Below, piece after piece: positions 45,108-53,701 of a stretch of DNA of 64,000 nt. Each line of letters opens with the position of its first letter. Position 1 is the first letter of the stretch. Source of the stretch: Bog-793 sp963823945 (GTDB taxonomy: Bacteria > Actinomycetota > Acidimicrobiia > Acidimicrobiales > Bog-793); contig CAWGNK010000003.1 in NCBI GenBank assembly GCA_963823945.1, forward strand, positions 718,038-782,037, read 5' to 3'. A program made the translations under genes and the position numbers. Below the pieces are notes generated by a model, which saw only the letters and a program-made list of their open reading frames with translations, was not told where the DNA came from and did not search any database.

Positions 45108-46169
45108 GTGACCGACGCCACCCGCCTTCATGACCCTGGTTTCCACGGATTCGCCAGCGACAACTGCGCTTCGGTCCACCCGGAGGTCCTCGCCGCGATC
45201 GCGCTCGCCAACGAGGGGCACCAGGACTCCTACGGCGACGACGTCTACACCGCCCGCCTCCAGCAGGTCTTCCGGCGCCATTTCGGCGACACGGCCGAGG
45301 CCTTTCCGGTCTTCAACGGAACCGGTGCGAACATCGTCAGCCTGCAGTCGATGACGGACCGCTGGGACTCCGTGATCTGCGCGACGTCGTCGCACCTCAA
45401 CACCGACGAGTGCGGCGCCGCCGAGAAGGTCGCCGGGATCAAGCTGCTCACCCTCGAGGCGCCGGGGGGCAAGTTGACCGCCGAGTCGCTCGCCGTCCAG
45501 GCGTGGGGTTGGGACAACCAGCACCGGGCCTCACCACGGGTCGTCTCGATCACCCAGACGACGGAACTCGGCACGTGCTACACGCCCGACGAGATCGCCC
45601 GCATCTGCGAACGCGCCCACGACTACGGCATGCGAGTTCACATCGACGGGGCCCGCCTCGCCAACGCCGCCGCGACGCTCGGGACCGGATTCCGGTCGTT
45701 CACAACCGACGTCGGGGTCGACGTCATCTCCTTCGGCGGGACGAAGAACGGGCTGCTCTTCGGCGAGGTCATCGTCGTCCTCAACCCCGACGCCGTGCGG
45801 GGGATGCTCCACCTGCGGAAGGCGGCGATGCAGCTCGCCTCGAAGATGCGCTACGTCTCGGTGCAGTTCGGCGCGCTTCTCGAGGGAGACCTCTGGCGGC
45901 GGAACGCCGAGCACGCCAACGCCATGGCGCGCCGGCTCGCCGAAGGCGTCCGGGACCTTCCCGGTCTCGAGATCGCCCGCCCGGTCGAGGCGAACGCGGT
46001 GTTCGCCCGCCTCCCCGCCGACGTCACCCGCCGGCTCCAGGCGCGGTTCCACTTCTACACGTGGGACGAGGCGACCGGCGAGGTCCGGTGGATGACAGCG
46101 TTCGACACGACCGAGGCGGACGTCGACGCCTTCGTCGCGGTGATAGCCAGGGAGCTGCGCGCCACCTGA
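45108..46169 (+). CDS. ltaE: Low-specificity L-threonine aldolase family protein
   Basis: PLP enzyme that splits threonine or other beta-hydroxy amino acids to glycine and an aldehyde; 353 residues. It opens FASDNCASVHPEVLAAIA, then VFNGTGANIVSLQ, VHIDGARLANAA with the PLP Asp, and the Schiff-base Lys213 in SFGGTKNGLLFGE. All typical of the family. Single gene, with its own leaderless-type promoter, ending about 145 bases before a small charged protein. Related beta-eliminating lyases share this fold, so the exact substrate is not certain. Confidence 0.9.
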   Translation: MTDATRLHDPGFHGFASDNCASVHPEVLAAIALANEGHQDSYGDDVYTARLQQVFRRHFGDTAEAFPVFNGTGANIVSLQSMTDRWDSVICATSSHLNTDECGAAEKVAGIKLLTLEAPGGKLTAESLAVQAWGWDNQHRASPRVVSITQTTELGTCYTPDEIARICERAHDYGMRVHIDGARLANAAATLGTGFRSFTTDVGVDVISFGGTKNGLLFGEVIVVLNPDAVRGMLHLRKAAMQLASKMRYVSVQFGALLEGDLWRRNAEHANAMARRLAEGVRDLPGLEIARPVEANAVFARLPADVTRRLQARFHFYTWDEATGEVRWMTAFDTTEADVDAFVAVIARELRAT

Positions 46170-46314
46170 CCGCGTCGCACGCCCGAAAGCGTCCCCGGTG
46201 CGCGGTGTCCCCCACGCCGGGGCCCGCGGGCTCACCGCACGGCGTCGCGCCTGGTCACGCGGCCCGAAGGGTATCTCGCGGCTGCGCGCGGCAGAGTGGA
46301 TGGGGAGGAGGAAG

Positions 46315-46548
46315 ATGCGGCGACGAAGACGCAGGCCCCGCGAGGCGGTGCGGCTCGACGACGTGCCCGTCGGCGAGGGTTCGCCCCCTTACGAGCGCGA
46401 AGACGCCGCGGAGGTCGCGGCCCGCGACAGCGAGGTCGATTTCGACGACGAGGCCGACGAGGAGATCCCGCCGCTCGACGTCGTCGAGGCGGCCGAGCTC
46501 GGTGCGTTGCTCGACGATCCCGAGTCGCTCGACGGCGAGGAGACCTAG
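46315..46548 (+). CDS. Small charged protein of unknown function
   Basis: 77 residues: a basic start (MRRRRRRPREAVRL) followed by a strongly acidic remainder (DFDDEADEEIPPLDVVEAAEL). No known family. The ATG at 46315 has GGGGAGGAGG 4 bases upstream, a strong ribosome-binding site, which is the main reason to accept it as a gene; another in-frame ATG at 46300 lies before that site. It may be an RNA- or protein-binding peptide, or a rejected frame in a GC-rich spacer. It ends convergently with the SIMPL gene. Confidence 0.5.
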   Translation: MRRRRRRPREAVRLDDVPVGEGSPPYEREDAAEVAARDSEVDFDDEADEEIPPLDVVEAAELGALLDDPESLDGEET

Positions 46549-46609
46549 CGGCTCCCTCGCCGCCCCGGGCTCGCGGCCGGGCCGGTCGTTCGCGATCCCG
46601 TGGCCGGGT

Positions 46610-47359
46610 TCAGCCGAGCAGGCGGTAGGTCACGTCGACGTGGACGCCGACCTTCAGCGTTCCCGCCCGGATCGGCACGGGTTCGGCGGCCTTGAAGGCA
46701 AGGTTCTCGATGCGGCCGTACACGGATGGCAGGGGCGTCGTGACCTGCTGCTGGTTGGAGATGCTGATCGCCGCGCCGACCTTCTCCCCGGCCCCGGTGG
46801 CGAAGCTCTTCGCCTCGGCGTACGCCTCCTGCATGGCGAGAACACGCGTCCGGCCAAGGAGCCTTGAGTTGTTGGAGAGCGAGAACGAGATCCCGTTGAT
46901 CTGGACGTCGTTGCCGACGGCGTTCTCCGCGGCGTCGATCGCCTTGGCCGCCTTGGCGAAGTCGTGCATCGTGACCGTGAGGTCGTCCTCGGTCCGGTAG
47001 CCGGTGATCGCGCCGTAGTTGTTGTAGGTCGGTGACACGTTGAGGTTGTCCGTCCGCAGGGCGGATTTCGGCACGTGAGCGGAGATGAACACGCCCTGGA
47101 GCTGTGCCATCTGGGAGTTGTTCTGGTCGAGCGCGCCCGCCGCGGTGCTCGCCGTGTCCGTCACGGCGAAGTTCGCGGTCAGCGTGTCCGGCGCGCCGCT
47201 CAGGTTGGCGTCGGCGGTCACGCTGATGGTTCCCAAGGACCGCGGTGGGCTCGAGGAGCGGGAAAGCGCGTAGCCCAGTGCGCTGAGCGCGGTTCCGAAC
47301 GCGAGCACCGCGAGCACGATCGCCGTCACGGGGGACCGCATGAACCTTGTGTTCGGCAT
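46610..47359 (-). CDS. SIMPL-domain (DUF541) exported protein
   Basis: 249 residues with one N-terminal hydrophobic segment (VTAIVLAVLAFGTALSALGYAL), probably an uncleaved anchor or signal peptide. The rest is a SIMPL domain: ISVTADANLSGAPDTLTANF, then LRTDNLNVSPTYN, QINGISFSLSNNSRLLGRTR and the final HVDVTYRL. These periplasmic or wall-associated proteins are linked to oxidative stress resistance in some bacteria, with no defined reaction. It is transcribed in the same direction as the sigma factor pair upstream, about 100 bases after them. Confidence 0.85.
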   Translation of the reverse strand: MPNTRFMRSPVTAIVLAVLAFGTALSALGYALSRSSSPPRSLGTISVTADANLSGAPDTLTANFAVTDTASTAAGALDQNNSQMAQLQGVFISAHVPKSALRTDNLNVSPTYNNYGAITGYRTEDDLTVTMHDFAKAAKAIDAAENAVGNDVQINGISFSLSNNSRLLGRTRVLAMQEAYAEAKSFATGAGEKVGAAISISNQQQVTTPLPSVYGRIENLAFKAAEPVPIRAGTLKVGVHVDVTYRLLG

Positions 47360-47465
47360 GTCAGAACCTTTCTCTCGGGATCTACTCAGAGTGATTGTGT
47401 GTGGCTGCTGGGTCGGCTGCCTTGGCCAGAAGGCAGCTTCGGACCCGGCCCGCCGTATGTTCCGG

Positions 47466-48233
47466 TCATCGGCAGGGCTTCACGCAGGACGCGGTGGAGC
47501 GCCTCGAGGCCGGGAGGCCGGTCCTCGCGATCGCCAGCACCTCGCTGGCGGAGAGCCCGTGGGCGAAGAAGACGACCTCCCTGTTGCCGCTCTTGGCGCG
47601 GAAGCTGATCGACAGGGCGACGTCTGACGGAACCTGCGCCGCGAAGTAGCTCGGATCGGGCCACACAACGCCGTTCCAGGTGACCTGAAAGCCCATGTTC
47701 TCGACTGCCCCGATGGCCTTATTGGACGTCCCCGCCGGTTCCGCAACGAGGTAGGCCGCGATGCAGCGGTTGCCCGTGGAGACGGCTGACGAGAAGGCGG
47801 TGTCCCTTTCCTCCGGGGTCAGAGCAGCGAGTCCTTTGGGCACGGGTGCACAGGGCGTCCGCACCGTCGTGAAACCGGCCGGGAGCTTGAACCGGTAACC
47901 CGCCAGCCGGAGGGTCGGACCGGTCGCCTTCGGCTTCGCGGCCGTCGCAACTCGAGGATTGGGGCCGGGCAGCGCGGTTCGCACCAGCGCGAAGACCCCG
48001 TACGCCGCGAGGCCGATGACGACGGCGACGGCAACTGCTCCTGTGAGACGGCTGGCCCGATGACGGGTGGCAACCCGGGCGGGAAGCGCGGTCGGCCTCG
48101 ACATCCTCGGATCGGAGGCGATGATCCGCCTGAGAATCCGGTCCTCCTCGTCTGAGTCGACGATGCTGTCGGTCTGCGACAGCACCGCCGGGCGGGCGGC
48201 GGCAAGCCGAGCGAGAGCTCTGCGAGAGCGCAT
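47466..48233 (-). CDS. Single-pass membrane protein downstream of an ECF sigma factor
   Basis: 255 residues. A ~60-residue cytoplasmic N-terminus (with SIVDSDEEDRILRRIIASDP) precedes one membrane helix (GAVAVAVVIGLAAYGVFALV), and the outer ~160 residues contain paired Cys and end CVKPCR. The gene starts one base after the ECF sigma stop, so it is the natural candidate for an anti-sigma factor. It has no HxxxCxxC zinc motif of the common anti-sigma domain and no family was recognised. Its outer domain may sense the signal; RseP (30153-31484) is the kind of protease that could process it (inference). Confidence 0.65.
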   Translation of the reverse strand: MRSRRALARLAAARPAVLSQTDSIVDSDEEDRILRRIIASDPRMSRPTALPARVATRHRASRLTGAVAVAVVIGLAAYGVFALVRTALPGPNPRVATAAKPKATGPTLRLAGYRFKLPAGFTTVRTPCAPVPKGLAALTPEERDTAFSSAVSTGNRCIAAYLVAEPAGTSNKAIGAVENMGFQVTWNGVVWPDPSYFAAQVPSDVALSISFRAKSGNREVVFFAHGLSASEVLAIARTGLPASRRSTASCVKPCR

Positions 48234-48234
48234 G

Positions 48235-48834
48235 TCAGCGGGCCTCCTTTGCGCGTCGGAAGGGCAGCGTGTTGTGGGGGTCGAGGGTCTCGGCACCGGA
48301 TTCGAGGCCAGGTGCCGCGCCGCCACGCGGCCCCAGCCCGTCCGCCTCGGCCAGGGCGGCTGACAGGCGGTGGCGTGCACGGTGAAGCCGCACGCCGTAC
48401 GCCACCCGGCTGATTCCGAGGGTGGTCGCCCCGACCCGGGCGGACAGCTCGTCCCAGACCGCGAGTTTGAGTACCTCGCGGTCGTTCTCGCTGAGGCTCG
48501 CGAGGGCGGCGAGCACGAGGGTGCGCTGCACGACCTCGTCGTCGATGCCACGGGTCGTGGTGCGGCCGGCTCCCACGACCTCGAGCCGGGCGCGCAGCGC
48601 TTCTCGCCTGGTGGTGGAACGGAGCTGACCGGCGATCACCTTCTTTGCGACCCCGAACAACCAGGGGGCAGCGTCGCTCGGCACGTCCTCGAGCCGCCGC
48701 CAGCAGATCAGGAATGTCTCCGCCGCCGCATCCTTCGCGGCCTCGGGATCGAGTCGAGCCAGCGTGAAGCGGAGGATCGCCCGGAAGTTCTGGCGGTAGA
48801 TCGACTCGAACCGCGTGATGTCGTCGTTGGCCAC
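48235..48834 (-). CDS. ECF-type sigma-70 factor
   Basis: Extracytoplasmic-function sigma factor of 199 residues. Region 2 reads FESIYRQNFRAILRFTLARL, DAAAETFLICWRRL and APWLFGVAKKVIAGQLR. Region 4 has LASLSENDREVLKLAVWDELS and GISRVAYGVRLHRARHRL. The GTG at 48834 is chosen because GAGGGA lies 10 bases upstream; an upstream TTG would add residues without sigma similarity. A ~45-residue tail after region 4 is Gly/Pro-rich. The next gene, one base away, is a membrane protein that may act as its anti-sigma factor. Confidence 0.88.
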   Translation of the reverse strand: MANDDITRFESIYRQNFRAILRFTLARLDPEAAKDAAAETFLICWRRLEDVPSDAAPWLFGVAKKVIAGQLRSTTRREALRARLEVVGAGRTTTRGIDDEVVQRTLVLAALASLSENDREVLKLAVWDELSARVGATTLGISRVAYGVRLHRARHRLSAALAEADGLGPRGGAAPGLESGAETLDPHNTLPFRRAKEAR

Positions 48835-49098
48835 CTGGGCTCGTTCCCTCTGTGTCCCCTGCCAGAGATATGGCCGGCAACGGGCCAATGATTACAGGCC
48901 AGAGCCGAGTTCCGTCGGCGGGGCCCATCGGTCACGGCGCCGTATTCGGTTCTCCCGGCGAGAAGCTCGCGTTGTTGGGATCGCCGAAGCTTCTCCTCGC
49001 GCTCCTGGGGCGGCCAGCGTCAGGTCGGAGTGAGGCGAAACGCGGGGATCGAGAAGCTGGTCCAGACCGACCGTGTCGCGACTTCTCCTAGAGCCTGC

Positions 49099-51627
49099 TC
49101 ACTCAATCGGCTGACGGGCGATCACCGGCGGTTGGCGTCCCGCCAGTAGCCAAGCCACGACAGCCGCGGCGAGCGGCATCGCGACGAGGATCGCCAACAA
49201 GTTGGCGAGGGGGACATTTCCGAGCGCCGAGATCCCGCCGTTGAGCGAGTTCGACCGGATCCAACCGATCATCCCGACGTACCCGGCGACCGTGCCGAGC
49301 AGCGCGCCGAGGAACCCCAGCGCCCCGGCGGTCGCCGCCGCGATCATGCGCCTCGTCGTGCTGCTCGCCCCGGTCGCGGCGAGCGTTCGCAGGTCGCCTG
49401 CCGTTTCGCCTCGGATGAGGCCGACGCTCATCGCGAGGATCGCAAGCGCGAGCACAATCCCAGCCAGCGTCGCCAGGTCGATGACCTCCATCCCCGACGG
49501 CGCGCTGTTCTTTGTCTCGATGGACATGCCCCAAACCTTCGAGGCGTCGAGTCGAGCATTCCTGATCTGTGCCGCGGTCGGCGGATGCACGGTGGTGATG
49601 AACCAGCCGGCGAGCGACGTTTGCAGGCCGAGCGCGTGGACGGCGTGCTCCGTGAAGACCGTGTTCGGCGCCGACGTCCCGGAGGGAAGCTGGCTCAGCT
49701 CTTCGATCTTCGGATTCCAAAGACACCCTCTCCCGCAGGCGTTTGGACTCGAATGCGGGCTCTGGTGGTTCTCAACTTCTCTGTAGGACTTACGGGATGG
49801 CGGCGACCAGGTGAGCTGCATCTTCGAGACGCCCGACAGACCGGGGCGCATCGAGAGGATGTCGGCGCTCGGATCGATTTGGGACGGCGCGATGCCGAAC
49901 GCCTTGAGGAGTGCGTGCGTCGCCACGTAAATGGGGCCGTTCCAGTTCCGCCCGGGCCCGGCGTGGCTGAGGTTGGCGTCCGTCTGCTCGAGCTCGATCG
50001 CCAAATTCGTCCCGAGCGCTTCTGCGATCTCGTGGACCCGTTCATTGAGCACCGCCGTCGGCGGCGGCTTGGGCGCGGTGCTCGACCCCGTCGGGCCGAA
50101 CAGCTGGGTGCCAGCTGGGGGTGGCGCGTAGACGACAATCTGGTTCGACGCGAGGTTCGGTCCCGTGTAGTCAAGGACGTTGCCGTACCGTGCTGCCGCG
50201 GCGACCGCGATGATCACCGCGATCATCACGCTGATACTGATGGCGGCGAGTCCTGGTCCCGACCGGGCGCGATAGCGCGCGAGGTCGCGCAGGGCGAGAC
50301 GCGTGGCGATCGGCGCGTGGCGGCCCACGCGGGCGGCCATTGAAAGGAAGAACGGCGCGAGCAGGACCACCCCGGCAACGAGCGCCACGAGCCCGCCGAT
50401 GAGCAACGGAACGTGGGGCTTGGCGTCGTTGCTGTTCGTGGAGTAACCGAGCAACACGAAGGACACCACCAGCAGCACGACGCCTGGAACCGCCGAACGG
50501 TGAACCCTCTTCGGCTCGACGGGCCTGCCAGAGAGCGCCGCGACGATCGGCACCTTCGCGACGATGCGAGCGGGGCGTCGAGCGGCGACGTACGCCGCGA
50601 CGACGGCGAGGCCCATCACCGGTCCGATCACAACCCAGGGCAACTCGAAGGTGCCGATGACGTGGAACGAGCTCGTCTCGAGCGCTGGTCGGTAGATGAG
50701 CCAGACGACGAAGCCGAACAGTGCTCCAAGTAGCGCGCCAGCGATCCCGACGACGGCGCCGTTCGTCCGGACGACCGCTCGCACCTGCTTCTCGGTCGCG
50801 CCGATCGCAGAAAGCATGCCGAGCGAGCGCAGCCGCCGCTGCGCCAACACCGTGAAGCCTCCGGCCGCGATCAGTGTGACCAGGAGCATTCCGATTACCG
50901 CGACCGCAAGGATGATCGTTTCGGGATTGGCCGCGCCGAGTGCCACCGAGCTCACGCGCGCGACGTTCGGTCCGATTGTCGAGGGGTCCACCCCTGGCGC
51001 GTCGAACAGCAGATCGACCTCTGTTGGGTTGCGAACCTGTCCGGGCACGACGAGGGCAAAGGCGTCCAGAGTGTCCAGCGGGTCTTCGACGATGCCGACC
51101 ACGCGCCGCTGCGTGGCGCCCTCGGACCACAACTGGCCGATGTGTACGTTGAACGCCGACGCGACGCCCCCGGTGAGGGCGACCTCGCCGGGGCCGGTTG
51201 GGTATTTCCCTGCAACGAGCGAGAGCATCGGACCACTGAACGGCCCGTGCGAACTCTCAGCTCGGAGCTGGTAGGTGTCGACGGAACCGGGGATCGAGAG
51301 GGTCTCGTCCTCGATGACTTGGGTGCGCCCGAAGCGATGCTCGAGCGCCGCAACCTTCGCCGAAGGAGTTGGAACGGCTCCCTGGTAGGTGGCGAGATCA
51401 CTCGCCGTCCCGAAACCCAGGTTCGCCGGTGTCGGGTTGTTCGTCGCCACCGCCGCGGCGACGAAGATCGCGCCGACGACGACGACGATCAGTGTGAGAA
51501 CGAGGAGCTGCTGGCGCCACTCGCGCCGGAACAGCCGCCACGCCCAGCGCATCACCGCGCGACGAGCGGACACCGATCCAGGGCCCCCGCCCCGAAGATC
51601 GGGGGCGGCGTCCGGAGCCGGTGTCAT
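49099..51627 (-). CDS. FtsX/MacB-type ABC transporter permease
   Basis: Large 842-residue membrane subunit of an ABC exporter or mechanotransmission complex. One N-terminal helix (LLVLTLIVVVVGAIFVAAAV), a first outer domain, then FtsX-type membrane blocks (ILAVAVIGMLLVTLIAAGGF with RLRSLGMLSAIGATEKQVR), a second large outer domain with a CGRGC pair, and a final block (LATLAGIVLALAILAMSVGL, LRTLAATGASSTTRRM). The duplicated layout is typical of actinobacterial permeases. The ATG overlaps the ATPase stop by ATGA. Substrate unknown; a PadR repressor in the same operon suggests drug or envelope stress. Confidence 0.88.
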   Translation of the reverse strand: MTPAPDAAPDLRGGGPGSVSARRAVMRWAWRLFRREWRQQLLVLTLIVVVVGAIFVAAAVATNNPTPANLGFGTASDLATYQGAVPTPSAKVAALEHRFGRTQVIEDETLSIPGSVDTYQLRAESSHGPFSGPMLSLVAGKYPTGPGEVALTGGVASAFNVHIGQLWSEGATQRRVVGIVEDPLDTLDAFALVVPGQVRNPTEVDLLFDAPGVDPSTIGPNVARVSSVALGAANPETIILAVAVIGMLLVTLIAAGGFTVLAQRRLRSLGMLSAIGATEKQVRAVVRTNGAVVGIAGALLGALFGFVVWLIYRPALETSSFHVIGTFELPWVVIGPVMGLAVVAAYVAARRPARIVAKVPIVAALSGRPVEPKRVHRSAVPGVVLLVVSFVLLGYSTNSNDAKPHVPLLIGGLVALVAGVVLLAPFFLSMAARVGRHAPIATRLALRDLARYRARSGPGLAAISISVMIAVIIAVAAAARYGNVLDYTGPNLASNQIVVYAPPPAGTQLFGPTGSSTAPKPPPTAVLNERVHEIAEALGTNLAIELEQTDANLSHAGPGRNWNGPIYVATHALLKAFGIAPSQIDPSADILSMRPGLSGVSKMQLTWSPPSRKSYREVENHQSPHSSPNACGRGCLWNPKIEELSQLPSGTSAPNTVFTEHAVHALGLQTSLAGWFITTVHPPTAAQIRNARLDASKVWGMSIETKNSAPSGMEVIDLATLAGIVLALAILAMSVGLIRGETAGDLRTLAATGASSTTRRMIAAATAGALGFLGALLGTVAGYVGMIGWIRSNSLNGGISALGNVPLANLLAILVAMPLAAAVVAWLLAGRQPPVIARQPIE

Positions 51628-52346
51628 GATTGCGGCCCGGTCTGCAGCAGGGACTCTGCGCTCGGCGGAGGTACCGTCTGGTCGACGACGCGACCGTCGC
51701 GCAAGAAGACGACGCGGTCGGCCCACGAGGCGAGTTGGGCGTCGTGGGTGACGACCACCGCCGCGACGCCTTTCTTGCAGGCGGCAAGAAGCATCCGCAT
51801 CACGGCTTCCCCGTTCGCCTGATCGAGCGCGCCAGACGGTTCGTCCGCCAGCAGAAGATGACGTCCGCCGATGACGGCCCGCGCGATGGCGACGCGTTGG
51901 CGCTCGCCGCCGGAGAGCTCGTCGGGGTAACGCGCCTCCCCGTTGGCGAGGCCGAGGTCTTCCAGCACCGCCATTCCGGCCAGACGCGCCTTCCTTGCGC
52001 TGACGCCGTCGAGCTCGAGTGGAAGCGAGACGTTCTCGAGGGCGGTGAGACCCGCCAGGAGGTTGAACTCCTGGAAGACGTAGCCGATCGTGCGTCGTCG
52101 AAGCCGCGCCTTGCCGTTGCGCGACATCTCCTGCAGCGAGTCGCCGTCGATCAACACCTCACCGCTCGTCGGCTCCTCGAGGCTGCCGGAGATCGTGAGC
52201 AACGTCGACTTCCCTGACCCGCTGGGGCCCATGATCGCGATGAGCGAACCGCGATCGACGACGAGATCGATATCCGCGATCGCGTGCACCTCGTTCGGAC
52301 CCGCGCCATAGGTCTTTGAGACCTGGTGAAGTTCGAGAAGACTCAT
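51624..52346 (-). CDS. ABC transporter ATPase, LolD/MacB type
   Basis: 240-residue nucleotide-binding subunit. Walker A GPSGSGKST covers residues 40-48, the Q loop is FQEFNLL near 91, the signature LSGGERQ near 144-150, Walker B LLLADEPSGALD near 164, and the H loop VVVTHD near 200. The family pairs with FtsX-type permeases, as here. It overlaps padR upstream and the permease downstream by 4 bases each, so the three genes form one translational unit. Confidence 0.95.
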   Translation of the reverse strand: MSLLELHQVSKTYGAGPNEVHAIADIDLVVDRGSLIAIMGPSGSGKSTLLTISGSLEEPTSGEVLIDGDSLQEMSRNGKARLRRRTIGYVFQEFNLLAGLTALENVSLPLELDGVSARKARLAGMAVLEDLGLANGEARYPDELSGGERQRVAIARAVIGGRHLLLADEPSGALDQANGEAVMRMLLAACKKGVAAVVVTHDAQLASWADRVVFLRDGRVVDQTVPPPSAESLLQTGPQS

Positions 52347-52921
52347 TTGCGCACCGCCAGTCTCCGTCTGAGGATCGGAATTTCCGCGCTCGAAGCGCGC
52401 CGCGCCGGCGCCTCACGCTTCAACCGGCCGTCGACGGCATCGAGCCACCGGACCACCGAGTCGAGCCGGAACAGCTCGGCGTCAACGACGAGGGCCAGCC
52501 TGAAGTCGTATTGACCCTCGTCGTCTTTCAGCCGGGTCCACTGCTGCATCAGCTCGACGAGGTACCGCCGGTGAATTTGCAGCAACTTCCGCTTGTCGAC
52601 GCCGGGGATGTCGAGCGCGACGAGCACCTTGATCACGAGCTCGTCGCGAGGAGGGACCGTAAGGTCGGTCGGGGTCATGAGCCACTTGGCGAGTTCCTGC
52701 TCGCCGGCGACGGTGATGCGGAACCGCTTCTGGGGCCCCTCGGGGTCCGCTCCATCGGATTCGACCAGCCCGTCTCGCTCCAGACGCTGGAGGGTCGTGT
52801 ACACCTGGCCGACGTTGAGCGGCCAGACGTCGCCGGTCTTCGCCTCGAACTCCTGCCGGAGCTGGTGGCCGTACTTGGGCTGCTCGCTCAGCAGCCCGAG
52901 CAAAGCGTGTTTGACGCTCAT
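52343..52921 (-). CDS. PadR-family transcriptional regulator
   Basis: 192-residue winged-helix repressor. The N-terminal DNA-binding part is SVKHALLGLLSEQPKYGHQLR, LNVGQVYTTLQRLERDGLVE, followed by the PadR C-terminal dimerisation helices. The ATG at 52921 gives the standard start; the frame is open upstream. It is first in the operon with the ABC ATPase and permease and lies 21 bases from a perfect palindrome, so it probably represses its own operon until a ligand or drug binds. Confidence 0.92.
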   Translation of the reverse strand: MSVKHALLGLLSEQPKYGHQLRQEFEAKTGDVWPLNVGQVYTTLQRLERDGLVESDGADPEGPQKRFRITVAGEQELAKWLMTPTDLTVPPRDELVIKVLVALDIPGVDKRKLLQIHRRYLVELMQQWTRLKDDEGQYDFRLALVVDAELFRLDSVVRWLDAVDGRLKREAPARRASSAEIPILRRRLAVRK

Positions 52922-52942
52922 CTGGGATCGCCTCCGAGTTGA

Positions 52943-52953
52943 ATACTCAGTAT
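52943..52953 (-). promoter_or_regulatory. Palindromic operator of the PadR operon
   Basis: ATACTCAGTAT is a perfect 11-bp palindrome about the central C, and the flanks continue the symmetry two bases further (GT...AC). It is AT-rich in a GC-rich region and lies 21 bases upstream of the padR start, overlapping where the -10 box should be. PadR proteins bind sites of this general kind. Confidence 0.55.
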
Positions 52954-53177
52954 GGTACGGAGCCAGGTGCCTTCGAACAAGTCCCTCTGCGAGTGGCATG
53001 CCGGCCGCGGGAACCCGGCTGTTCGGAGGCTCCCGGTGTCGTGAGGCGCCGAGCTCGCGACAGGCGACGGCGGGAGATGTCCCGCCGATTGCCGGCCGGA
53101 GCTCTCGGGGCCGCCGTCGCCGTCGGAACCTCCTCGCGGCGACTTCGTCCCGCTCAGCTACCGCTGTCTTCGTGTCC

Positions 53178-53240
53178 CGTCAGGCGCTCGTGCGGGCGAG
53201 CGGACTCGAACCTCCGACCCCGAAGGGACTGGGACCTAAA
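53178..53240 (-). repeat. Partial tRNA-Leu copy, anticodon loop to 3' end
   Basis: From 53187 to 53240 it matches 54924-54977 at 50 of 54 bases, covering the anticodon loop, variable arm, T arm and 3' acceptor strand of the intact tRNA-Leu. Weaker similarity continues into the 3' flank. It has no 5' half, so it cannot be a working tRNA. Same orientation as the intact gene and ~1.7 kb beyond its 3' end, which is the layout left by integration into a tRNA gene, here diverged. Confidence 0.75.
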
Positions 53241-53367
53241 GCGCCCCTGAGGCGTCGCAGTGCGTCCCGTCGTGTCGCATCTGGTCCCAAAGGATCTGGC
53301 CAACGAGATCGACGCCATCGCGTCCGTCCGAAAGGGTCCCGGTCCGGACCACGCTGTCCCAGCCGCG

Positions 53368-53388
53368 CGTTAGCAATTCCGTTAGCAA
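53368..53388 (+). repeat. Two CGTTAGCAA direct repeats, 12 bp apart
   Basis: CGTTAGCAA occurs at 53368-53376 and 53380-53388. Short direct repeats spaced by about one helical turn beside an attachment-like site resemble arm-type binding sites of tyrosine integrases. No integrase gene remains nearby, so this is suggestive only. Confidence 0.4.
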
Positions 53389-53411
53389 CGCGAACTCGAA
53401 GGGTGGGGAGA

Positions 53412-53436
53412 CATTATTTCGTGATACGTTATTATG
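53412..53436 (+). promoter_or_regulatory. Imperfect inverted repeat over the start of the toxin-like gene
   Basis: CATTATTTCGT and ACGTTATTATG are inverse at 8 of 11 positions around a GAT centre. The site overlaps the ATG at 53434 and is strikingly AT-rich. It is well placed as an operator for the ribbon-helix-helix protein encoded second in the pair. There is no ribosome-binding site before this ATG. Confidence 0.4.
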
Positions 53437-53700
53437 AGTGTTGAGATCGCACATTCCGCCCGTAGGCACCAAGGTCATGACGGTTTCGAAGACGCTGACA
53501 TCCTCCATGCCATCGAGAACGCCTTGTACGCCGCGGTCCCGGCAGAGGATCCCGACAAGGTCTTGTACCTTGGTCCCGACCGGTCCGCTCGACTTCTCGA
53601 GATCGTCACAGCGGTTCGAGACGACGGATCAGAGCTCGTCATTCACGCGATGAAGATGCGGCCCAGCTACCAAGCATTGCTCCGGGGAACTGGAGGCTGA
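53434..53700 (+). CDS. Toxin-like small protein of a putative type II toxin-antitoxin pair
   Basis: 88 residues, no firmly recognised family. It shows DADILHAIENALYA, VLYLGPDRSARLLEIVTAV and LVIHAMKMRPSYQALL, a pattern seen in small BrnT/DUF4258-like proteins encoded next to ribbon-helix-helix antitoxins. The IHAM(K)MR motif with a conserved His and Arg could be a nuclease-type active site (inference). The second gene follows one base after its stop. Toxin-first order and an AT-rich operator-like repeat over its start support a toxin-antitoxin module. It lies within the tRNA-Leu-bounded segment. Confidence 0.55.
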   Translation: MSVEIAHSARRHQGHDGFEDADILHAIENALYAAVPAEDPDKVLYLGPDRSARLLEIVTAVRDDGSELVIHAMKMRPSYQALLRGTGG

Positions 53701-53701
53701 C

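Larger units (their letters stand above)
52954..53433. other. Gene-poor spacer holding a tRNA-Leu fragment and short repeats
   Basis: No convincing gene. The stretch contains a 3'-half copy of tRNA-Leu (53178-53240), two CGTTAGCAA repeats (53368-53388), and the operator-like inverted repeat before the small toxin-like gene. An open minus-strand frame here resembles no protein. Confidence 0.6.

Noticed and set aside
53236..53508. Minus-strand open frame beside the tRNA fragment, considered as an integrase remnant
   Set aside because: No tyrosine or serine recombinase motif; it spans the operator-like repeat and the start of the toxin-like gene.
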